DNA from: Paracoccaceae bacterium
Lineage (GTDB): Bacteria; Pseudomonadota; Alphaproteobacteria; Rhodobacterales; Rhodobacteraceae
Assembly: GCA_003561595.1 (NCBI GenBank)
Contig: PWWF01000064.1
Span: 1-7,787 of the forward strand
Direction: 5' to 3'
Length of the DNA stretch: 7,787 bases
The notes under the pieces were generated by a model. It was not told the origin of the DNA. It searched no databases and saw only the letters and a program-made list of their open reading frames with translations. Shown here one piece after another: positions 1 through 5,758 of the stretch (its first letter is position 1; each line of letters starts with the position of its first letter). A program made the position numbers and the translations under genes.

Positions 1-2356
1 CGCCGCGCTCCAGCATCCGGCGCTGCGGGTCAAGGCGCTGGTCATGGCGGCCAAAGCGGTAGCCGGGCCACCCCTCCAGCCGGTCGGTGGTGCGCAATGT
101 GACCGACCCTTCCAGCGTCAGGCCCGCGGCCGGGGCGCCGAACAGATGCCGCGCTGCGACCTCCAGCATCGGCGGGCCGGCCAGATCAACCGGGCCCTCG
201 CGCGTCAGGGTCAGATCGAAATCCATGCGTTCGGGCAGGAAATCCTCGACCAGCACGGTCTGGCTGGCCAGTGGCTGGGCATCCGGGTCCGACAGCATCT
301 CGACCCGCCAGACCCCGCGCGGCACATCGCCACCCAGCGGCAGGGCAAAGACATGCCCGCCCGCGCGTTCATGCTGGCTGACGTTACGCGAATATTCCAC
401 CCCGTCAGGCCGCATCAGCCGGGCGATCATGGGCAGACCGTGGAGCGCCTGCGCGCGGTGGTCGCGGGCCAGCGCCGTGACGTGTATGACCTCTCCGGCG
501 CGGTAGGCACCGCGATCCGTGGTCAGAAACAGGTCCACCGGGCCGGGCGCAGCCCGCCCCTCAACACCCCGATCCGACAGGTCGAACTCGGGATCATCAA
601 GCGAGAGCATCGCCATGTCGTCATCATTTTCAACCATCACCATTACCGGCGCGCTGGCCCCCGTCCCGCGCGTCAGCGCATCGGCAAAGCGCGCATGGCC
701 CTGCGCGTCGCTGACTGCCTCGCCCAGCACGCGGTTGGACCGCGCCAGAAGCGCCACACGCAGCCCCGCAACCGGCTGGCCATCCGACAGGCGTTGCGCC
801 ACAACATGCAGGCCATCATTCCCCTTGAGCGTGCTGACGCCCAGATCAGAGATCATGAACCACTGCATGGCGGGGGCCACATCATAGCCGTCCGTGCCGG
901 GGACAGCGGCGCGCAGGACATAGACGCCCGGGTCCAGCGGCCCGGCCTCTTCCAGCGGCAGGCGCGAGGTTGCGGTGCGGTTCAGCGCCCCCTCGACCCG
1001 CGCAGTGCCGGTCCAGACCGGCTCTGCCAGCAGGTCCTCGAAACGTCGGCCGTCCCATTCGCCCAGCGAGCGCGCGAAATCGCCCTGCCGGATTGCCGTG
1101 ACCAGATTGCGGTCCGACACCCGCAAGAGGCGCAGATCTAGCTGATCGGCATTGACCGTTTCCACCGGCAGCGCGCGCGGGCCAGAGGCCGGCAGCACAT
1201 AGCCGCGCCCGGGAAAGGCCACGCGCGGACTGCGGTCGCGGACATAGACCTCCAGCGGCACATCATTCGCCAGCGTATCGCCTGAGGCCGCAGGCAGGCC
1301 GGTGCGCAGGGTCAGCGTGTAGCTTTCGCCATACTCCACCCCGCTCAGGCAAAGCTGATTGCCCTCGGCCTCGACCGCGAGGCCGGAGATCCGGCTTTGA
1401 ACGAAAGGGGCATAATCGCGCGAGGGCGACAGCTCTTCGGAAAACACGGCGCAGATGCGCGGGGCGGCGGTCGTGGCCTCAATGTCGTGCGACAGCATGC
1501 GAAAGCCATATTGCTCGCGCATCCGGGCCAGCCGTTCGGGCGCGATGCCGGGGGATAGCTGATCGGCCAGCCGCAGCGCCGCCAGCCCCTCTTCGCCGCG
1601 AAACACGGCCTCCAGCGCGTCGGCCAGATGGGCCAGCGCATTGGCGCGCAGCCTTGTGTCCTCGGCCCGCAAAGCGGCGTTCAGCGCGGCGCGCATGGCG
1701 CGGCGATTCATCTCCCACCGGTTGCCCTGCCCCGCTTCGGCCTGCGCGCGGGTCGCGTGGGCATAGGCCAGCCAGGCCTGTGGGCTTTGCGACACGGTCA
1801 CAGCCGCGCCCGCGCGGGTCAGCGCATCGCCCCCGCCCTGCCCTTGCAGCAGCGCCTCCTCGCTCATGCCATTGGCGTGGTAGCGCAGCGCCATGCCCTC
1901 GGCCTGCGCGCGGGCGGCGGACAGATCATCGCTGCCCAGAAAACCCAAATCCCGGCGCAGGCTGCTCGCCGCGCGCAACCGGGCCTGCGAGGTGGCGCTG
2001 ATTCGCCCCGACAGCGCGCCCTCGAACGGGGTGGCGGCGCCAGGGGCGGATTTCGGAAAACAGGCCCCGGCGCGCTGATTGAAGGTAAAGGCCGTGCACT
2101 CGTCCAGCCGCAGGCAGGTGGCGTGACACTGCTCCAGCGTAGTGTTGAACACAGGCGTCAGATCGCCGCCGGGCAGGTCGGTGTTGCTGAATGTGGTGGC
2201 AAAGCGCGGCGGCACAGCGCTGTCCTGCGCCATCAGCGGCAGCCCCGGCAGGCCAAGGCACAGCGCAAGGATCGTGGCGCGGGCTATGCGGGTGTGGCTG
2301 GAAAAGGCGGCTTTGAAAATGGTTTTGGTCACAGGGAAGAAAATCGAGGAGCGCAT
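1..2356 (-). CDS. Alpha-2-macroglobulin family protein with N-terminal PAN/Apple domain (C-terminal part beyond the window)
   Basis: The frame is open from the ATG at 2356 to the left edge (785 codons seen). Bacterial alpha-2-macroglobulins are large periplasmic protease traps that protect the envelope. The start is supported by AAGAGG five bases upstream. Residues 1-43 look like a long signal peptide with a hydrophobic stretch at 27-42 and a likely signal peptidase I site after LMA (43). There is no lipobox, unlike the E. coli lipoprotein YfhM. Residues 50-118 resemble a PAN/Apple domain with Cys77, Cys81, Cys87 and Cys99. A helical, alanine-rich stretch follows at about 120-290. Residues 300-420 match the early macroglobulin domains of the YfhM group, including YVRDRSP at 371-377. 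A macroglobulin signature, TTDRGAYRAGE, lies at 612-622. The family is usually about 1,600-1,800 residues, so the bait region and any thioester motif lie outside. It is the last visible gene of the leftward arm. The family call is firm; the Apple domain is likely. Confidence 0.9.
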   Translation of the reverse strand, partial: MRSSIFFPVTKTIFKAAFSSHTRIARATILALCLGLPGLPLMAQDSAVPPRFATTFSNTDLPGGDLTPVFNTTLEQCHATCLRLDECTAFTFNQRAGACFPKSAPGAATPFEGALSGRISATSQARLRAASSLRRDLGFLGSDDLSAARAQAEGMALRYHANGMSEEALLQGQGGGDALTRAGAAVTVSQSPQAWLAYAHATRAQAEAGQGNRWEMNRRAMRAALNAALRAEDTRLRANALAHLADALEAVFRGEEGLAALRLADQLSPGIAPERLARMREQYGFRMLSHDIEATTAAPRICAVFSEELSPSRDYAPFVQSRISGLAVEAEGNQLCLSGVEYGESYTLTLRTGLPAASGDTLANDVPLEVYVRDRSPRVAFPGRGYVLPASGPRALPVETVNADQLDLRLLRVSDRNLVTAIRQGDFARSLGEWDGRRFEDLLAEPVWTGTARVEGALNRTATSRLPLEEAGPLDPGVYVLRAAVPGTDGYDVAPAMQWFMISDLGVSTLKGNDGLHVVAQRLSDGQPVAGLRVALLARSNRVLGEAVSDAQGHARFADALTRGTGASAPVMVMVENDDDMAMLSLDDPEFDLSDRGVEGRAAPGPVDLFLTTDRGAYRAGEVIHVTALARDHRAQALHGLPMIARLMRPDGVEYSRNVSQHERAGGHVFALPLGGDVPRGVWRVEMLSDPDAQPLASQTVLVEDFLPERMDFDLTLTREGPVDLAGPPMLEVAARHLFGAPAAGLTLEGSVTLRTTDRLEGWPGYRFGRHDQRLDPQRRMLERG

Positions 2357-2459
2357 GATCGCCTCTTGGTCAAGGAAACTGACCCGAGCATAGCATGGCG
2401 TTTCTGCGCGATGTTGGGATTTTTCGGATAGCACCTGCGCGTTTGCGTGATGCGCGATC
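2357..2459. other. 103-base gap between the UPF0104 gene and the alpha-2-macroglobulin gene
   Basis: I see no clear hairpin followed by a T-run, so no terminator can be called. A weak minus-strand -10-like TATGCT lies in the 2380s-2390s, without a convincing -35 partner. The macroglobulin gene may be read through from the upstream genes or have its own weak promoter; the sequence does not decide. Confidence 0.3.
2362..2367 (-). promoter_or_regulatory. Ribosome binding site of the alpha-2-macroglobulin gene
   Basis: On the minus strand AAGAGG stands five bases before the ATG at 2356. It is a recognisable Shine-Dalgarno sequence and fixes this start, since no other in-frame ATG precedes the predicted signal peptide's hydrophobic core. 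Confidence 0.55.
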
Positions 2460-3350
2460 TCAGTCGCGGCCCCGCGAGGGTGCGGCGCTCTGGCCGTCCG
2501 GTGAAGCGGGCGCGGGCCGCACCCCGCGCAGCAGCCATGGCAACAGCCCCAGCCCCGCCGCCGCCATGCAGGCCAACCCGAAAGCGAGGCTTGCCGCGAC
2601 GGCCTGCGCGGTGGCCACGCCAAACAGTGGCCAGAGCGCGGCCGCCACCCCTTCGCGCAGGCCCCAGCCATTGATCGTCAGCGGCACCAGCATGCTCAGC
2701 AGTGTCAGCGGGATCACCCCAAGCGCCGCCGCCGGGGGCAGCGCGACACCCACTGCGCGCGCGGCTGCCCAGAACCCCAGCAGATTGCAGGCAAGGATCA
2801 GCGCCGACAGCCCCAGTTGCCCCGGCCACACGTCCCGCCCGGTCCAGGCCCGGCGCACCAGCCCCGCCATGTCGGGAAAGGTGCGGACAAGGACAAGCGT
2901 GCCGACCACCAGAACGCCCAGCACCAGCCCGGCCCGCAGCGCGCCCAGCCACAGCGTCAGCCCCACCAGCGCGATCAGCCCCAGCGCCACCTGCCCCGCC
3001 AGCCGTTCGATCACGACCGAGGCCGTGGCCATCCGCCAGCCCAGATGCCGTGCCCGCAGGATGCGCCCCAGATCGCCCAGCACTCCACCGGGCAGAAACG
3101 TGTTTGACGCAACCGACAGGCCGTATTCCTGCACCGCCCATCCCTGCCGCACCTCCAGCCCCAGCGCCCGCGCGGTCAGCGCCCAGCGCAGCGCCGACAG
3201 CACGATCTGCGCACCAAGCCCCGCGACCGCCAGCGCCAGCCAGCCGGCGTGCAGCCCGCGCAGCGCGGCCATCACCTCGCCCGGCGCAACGAACCACAGG
3301 ACCAGCGCCAACAGCACCAGCGTGGCGAACAGGCGCAAGGCCCTGCTCAT
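2460..3350 (-). CDS. Lysylphosphatidylglycerol synthase TM-domain (UPF0104/AglD2-like) membrane protein
   Basis: This 296-residue polytopic inner-membrane protein belongs to the family resembling the N-terminal flippase part of MprF and the stand-alone YbhN proteins. It has no cytoplasmic aminoacyl-transfer domain, so it should not make lysyl-phosphatidylglycerol. Visible family features are LRW at 54-56, SNTFLPGGVLGDLGR at 82-96, VIERLAGQ at 113-120 and NGWGLREG at 227-234. Hydrophobic segments lie near 7-22, 36-52, 120-155, 178-196, 206-226 and 240-274. The C-terminus (275-296) is a polar Pro/Ser/Arg tail. Its ATG overlaps the stop of the upstream sulfatase-like gene in an ATGA, with no good Shine-Dalgarno of its own, so translational coupling is likely. 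By analogy with MprF it may move a lipid or lipid-linked glycan across the membrane; the substrate is unknown. The family call is firm and the transport role is inferred. Confidence 0.85.
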   Translation of the reverse strand: MSRALRLFATLVLLALVLWFVAPGEVMAALRGLHAGWLALAVAGLGAQIVLSALRWALTARALGLEVRQGWAVQEYGLSVASNTFLPGGVLGDLGRILRARHLGWRMATASVVIERLAGQVALGLIALVGLTLWLGALRAGLVLGVLVVGTLVLVRTFPDMAGLVRRAWTGRDVWPGQLGLSALILACNLLGFWAAARAVGVALPPAAALGVIPLTLLSMLVPLTINGWGLREGVAAALWPLFGVATAQAVAASLAFGLACMAAAGLGLLPWLLRGVRPAPASPDGQSAAPSRGRD

Positions 3351-4963
3351 GGCGCATCCGTGCTGAGCGTGGTCAGGAACAGATCACGCAGCAGGTCCAT
3401 CCGCAAAGCGGGGGTCTGCGGGTCGGGGATCATCCCGTCCTGCCAGTCGTGCTGCGCGAATTCATCGACCAGATCGGGCGGACCGATAATGTGGATCGGC
3501 ACGTCATAGCCATCCACGCCCGACACAAAGCGCGCCGGTTCATGATCGCCCAGCGCGATGATCAGCGGCGGATCATCGGCATGGCGCGCGGCCCAGGCGC
3601 CCACGGCCTGCAGGCTGTAATCGACCGCCAGGCGGAATTGTTCGCGCACGCGGTCATTGTCACGCCACACAACCTCTGGCGGGTCACCCGACAGCGCCCA
3701 TTGATTGAAGATCGTACCATCCCCGATCTCGTCCCATTCGACCAGTTCGGGCACAGGAACCCAGGGTGCGTGGGACGAGACCAGCGCAATCTGCGCCATG
3801 ATCGGGGGGCGGGGGTCGGCATCCCGCTCCAGCCGGTCGAGGGCATGGAGGGTGAACTGATCGGGCATGGTGATCCAGTTGAAGGGCTCGCCCTCATAGC
3901 CCAGATCGGGGGCATTGTAGATCGCGTCAAAGCCGAAGAAATCCCCCTCTGGCCATGCAAAGACATGCGCGGGCTTGATCGCGACAGTGCGCAGCCCGGC
4001 CTCTTGCGCGAAATGCAGAAGCGTGCGGCGCGGGCTGGACAGCATGGCGCGGTAGCGGCCCTGATTGTCCAGCCACATCCCCGAGGCCACGCTGCCATGC
4101 GCCAGCCAGCTTTGCCCGCCCACCATCGGCGCGGTGGACCAGCCCGAGCGCATGGCCAGACCGCGACCCTCCAGATCGGCCTCGATCTCGCGCAGGGTGC
4201 CGGTATGCGTGTCGATATAGCGCGGATTCTCGAAGCTCGAACGCCCATAGGATTCGACATAGATCAGGATCAGATCGCGCCCGTCCAGCCGGTCGAGGAA
4301 GGGACCAGCCAGCCGCATCGGGTCATCCCGCGCGGCGACACGAAAATCGCCCAGATCGGCGCGCGTGTCGCGAAAACGCAAGGCGCGCTCGATGCCCACA
4401 CGCGCGGTAAAGGCCGCACCCGGAATTGACTGGGACACCACGGGCGGCAGCGACCAGACACGCATCGCCTGCCCGATTTCCGCCACCGCCACCGCGCCCA
4501 GCGGCAGCACGGCCAGCGCGCCCACCCAGCGCAGCGGCCCGCGCGCCGCAAGCGCGGCCCAGATGCCGGTCGCCCACCACAACGCTGCTGCGACCAACAG
4601 CAGCGCCACTACCGCCAACACCAGCGCGACCACCGCCAACCCGGTCCCGATACTGCCCTGCAACAGCGTCCAGCCCGCATGGGCCAGCGGCAGATCGACC
4701 AATAGGTTGAAGCTGCGGTTGAACGCGATGAAGGTAGCGAAATCGGCCAGTTTCAGCGCAATGATGACCAGCAGTGCCAGAACCAGCCCCACGCGCAGCA
4801 CCCGCCCGGCCAGACCCGGCCCCGCGAGAACCAGAGCCGCAAGGATTGCCGGCAACTCCAACGGGAACATCAGAAATGCCCCCCAGGTCATTGCCGCCGG
4901 ATGGTTGGGCTGGATCAGCACCAGATACAGGATCAGGGCCGCAAGGATCGGGCGCAGCATCAT
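3347..4963 (-). CDS. LtaS/OpgB-like sulfatase-superfamily membrane phosphotransferase or hydrolase
   Basis: The 538-residue product has about five N-terminal membrane segments (near 5-20, 28-48, 55-77, 104-130 and 143-163) followed by a periplasmic alkaline phosphatase/sulfatase-superfamily domain (about 228-500). This is the layout of lipoteichoic acid synthase and related phosphoglycerol transferases. Likely metal ligands are Glu237 (in LILIYVESYGR) and Asp473-His474 (in GDHEP). His398 lies in SSHAPW. The nucleophile motif reads GGQSWLAHGS (282-291), with Gln284-Ser285 where related enzymes often have Thr-Ser, so Ser285 is the likely nucleophile. In-frame TAA sits just upstream (4969-4967), so the start is ATG 4963 or the adjacent ATG 4960; neither has a strong Shine-Dalgarno. 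It is the first gene of the leftward arm and is coupled by ATGA to the next. Substrate is unknown: phosphoglycerol transfer to a glycan or glycolipid is plausible, sulfatase activity unlikely. Confidence 0.8.
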   Translation of the reverse strand: MMLRPILAALILYLVLIQPNHPAAMTWGAFLMFPLELPAILAALVLAGPGLAGRVLRVGLVLALLVIIALKLADFATFIAFNRSFNLLVDLPLAHAGWTLLQGSIGTGLAVVALVLAVVALLLVAAALWWATGIWAALAARGPLRWVGALAVLPLGAVAVAEIGQAMRVWSLPPVVSQSIPGAAFTARVGIERALRFRDTRADLGDFRVAARDDPMRLAGPFLDRLDGRDLILIYVESYGRSSFENPRYIDTHTGTLREIEADLEGRGLAMRSGWSTAPMVGGQSWLAHGSVASGMWLDNQGRYRAMLSSPRRTLLHFAQEAGLRTVAIKPAHVFAWPEGDFFGFDAIYNAPDLGYEGEPFNWITMPDQFTLHALDRLERDADPRPPIMAQIALVSSHAPWVPVPELVEWDEIGDGTIFNQWALSGDPPEVVWRDNDRVREQFRLAVDYSLQAVGAWAARHADDPPLIIALGDHEPARFVSGVDGYDVPIHIIGPPDLVDEFAQHDWQDGMIPDPQTPALRMDLLRDLFLTTLSTDAP

Positions 4964-5032
4964 GCGTTACACCGCATGGGCGCAGAGCAGAATGGCTGCC
5001 ATGTCCTGCATTCCTTTGGACGTGTTACGCAT
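4962..5032. repeat. Imperfect inverted repeat with 11-bp arms overlapping the leftward start codon
   Basis: Arms ATGCGTTACAC (4962-4972) and GTGTTACGCAT (5022-5032) are complementary at 10 of 11 positions, with the single mismatch in the middle and 49 bases between. In a leftward transcript the downstream arm includes the first two bases of the start ATG at 4963, so pairing would cover that start codon. The loop contains a small GCAG/CTGC hairpin (4987-4999) and direct-repeat copy 1. It could be an mRNA structure, a two-site operator, or chance. Confidence 0.35.
4997..5013 (+). repeat. 17-bp direct repeat, copy 1 (candidate operator)
   Basis: TGCCATGTCCTGCATTC occurs here and, with one change (C to T at position 10), at 5143-5159 in the same orientation, 146 bases start to start. 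Both copies contain TGC, eight bases, then GCA, a partial dyad typical of dimeric regulators. This copy lies 33 bases upstream of the leftward ATG. Its role as a binding site is inferred from position and conservation. Confidence 0.5.
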
Positions 5033-5073
5033 CAGGCATTCGGGACTTCGGTAAACAGCATCTTGTCAGCCGG

Positions 5074-5102
5074 TTGACGTAGTGCAACCTACATTCTGTC
5101 AA
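5074..5102. promoter_or_regulatory. TTGAC/GTCAA dyad, possible face-to-face -35 elements or operator
   Basis: TTGAC at 5074-5078 and GTCAA at 5098-5102 form an inverted repeat with 19 bases between, containing a smaller GTAG/CTAC dyad (5079-5082 and 5089-5092). On the minus strand the right arm reads TTGACA (5102-5097), a perfect sigma-70 -35. On the plus strand the left arm reads TTGACG. Neither has a convincing -10 at 16-19 bases, so these may be weak or activated overlapping promoters, or a repressor site. Confidence 0.3.
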
Positions 5103-5142
5103 TACTTTGCGCGTGTCAGGACGAAAAACGGGTTCGCTGCAA

Positions 5143-5159
5143 TGCCATGTCTTGCATTC
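5143..5159 (+). repeat. 17-bp direct repeat, copy 2 (candidate operator)
   Basis: TGCCATGTCTTGCATTC matches 16 of 17 bases of copy 1 and ends 56 bases before the cytochrome b561 ATG. With the flanking bases it forms a slightly better dyad, AATGC, eight bases, GCATT (5141-5158). Having one copy ahead of each divergent arm suggests one regulator acting on both. Confidence 0.5.
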
Positions 5160-5202
5160 AGCATGATCGCACTACCATGGAAAGGTGATTAACCGGTAGC
5201 GC

Positions 5203-5209
5203 GGGGTGA
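5203..5209 (+). promoter_or_regulatory. Ribosome binding site of the cytochrome b561 gene
   Basis: GGGGTGA lies six bases before ATG 5216, a good position for a Shine-Dalgarno, and supports this start. The protein then begins a few residues before the first membrane helix, as usual for the family. Confidence 0.55.
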
Positions 5210-5215
5210 AACACG

Positions 5216-5758
5216 ATGTCTGTCCACCAGCAATACGCACAGATGACACGGCTGCTGCATTGGATTGTTGCGCTGATGGTGCTGGCGACGATGCCGATCG
5301 GCGTTGCGATGCTGCAAGAAGGCATTCAGCGCTCGACTCAGGACTTTCTGTTCATCCTGCACAAGAACGGGGGCGTGATCATCCTGCTTCTGGTCCTGTT
5401 GCGGATCATATGGCGCGTCGTGACACCCACACCGGCCCTGCCGACATCCGTGCCGCACTGGCAGCAACGCGTTGCTGCAGCGGTACAAGCCGCACTTTAT
5501 GCGTTGCTGCTGATCATGGCTATCAGCGGATATGTGCGGGTGCGCGCAGGCGGTTTCCCGGTCGAGATGCTGGACGCCGTGGGCATGCCCACGCTCGTGC
5601 CACGATCCGAAACACTGGCTGATCGCGCGCAGGCTATCCATGCCACGGCGCGATTTCCGCTGGCCGCCCTGATCCTGCTGCATATCGCAGCCGGGCTGAA
5701 ACATGCATTTGCGCGCGATGGGGTGTTTTCGCGCATCTGGCCCCCGCTGGGCAGATGA
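5216..5758 (+). CDS. Cytochrome b561 (CybB-type four-helix diheme membrane protein)
   Basis: This 180-residue protein has the length and layout of bacterial cytochrome b561: four membrane helices holding two b hemes, passing electrons between quinol and a partner or superoxide. All four expected heme-ligand histidines are present: His15 (RLLHW, helix 1), His49 (LHKNGG, helix 2), His142 (IHATARF) and His156 (LHIAAG, helix 4). Helices lie near 12-32, 45-67, 86-107 and 146-163. GGGGTGA upstream supports the start. Base composition is lower in GC than the flanking genes, most clearly in the first 60 codons. Its TGA overlaps the ATG of the next gene in an ATGA, so the two are very likely cotranscribed and translationally coupled. 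Why a b-type cytochrome precedes a glucan synthase is not apparent from the sequence. The family call is firm; the electron partner is unknown. Confidence 0.93.
   Translation: MSVHQQYAQMTRLLHWIVALMVLATMPIGVAMLQEGIQRSTQDFLFILHKNGGVIILLLVLLRIIWRVVTPTPALPTSVPHWQQRVAAAVQAALYALLLIMAISGYVRVRAGGFPVEMLDAVGMPTLVPRSETLADRAQAIHATARFPLAALILLHIAAGLKHAFARDGVFSRIWPPLGR

Larger units (their letters stand above)
4964..5215. promoter_or_regulatory. Divergent intergenic control region
   Basis: These 252 bases separate the leftward and rightward arms and must carry the start signals for both. Base composition is visibly less GC-rich than the flanking genes (about half G+C by hand count in 5041-5100). It contains two copies of a 17-bp direct repeat, a dyad overlapping the leftward start codon, a TTGAC/GTCAA dyad, and a Shine-Dalgarno before the rightward gene. 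No TA-rich -10 hexamer is well spaced from either TTGAC element, so exact promoters cannot be assigned. No terminator is seen. Confidence 0.6.

Noticed and set aside
44..1141. Long plus-strand open frame of 365 codons
   Set aside because: It lies antisense to the alpha-2-macroglobulin frame, which has clear family motifs. Its product is Arg/Gln/His-rich with no recognisable domain, typical of a high-GC shadow frame.
2357..2459. Rho-independent terminator between the UPF0104 and alpha-2-macroglobulin genes
   Set aside because: Only short, imperfect GCGC pairings and no T-run following a GC-rich stem on either strand.
2329..3357. Minus-strand open frame of 342 codons in another frame over the UPF0104 gene
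   Set aside because: The product is Gly/Ala/Arg-rich without membrane segments; the 2460-3350 frame is the one with family motifs and an ATGA overlap.
2702..4429. Plus-strand open frame of 575 codons, and the 2395-3366 frame
   Set aside because: Both are antisense to the UPF0104 and sulfatase-like genes and are low-complexity Pro/Ala/Arg/Ser; the opposite-strand genes have intact motifs.
5177..5188. Tiny upstream reading frame (ATG GAA AGG TGA) before cytochrome b561
   Set aside because: Three codons with no ribosome site of its own; most likely chance.
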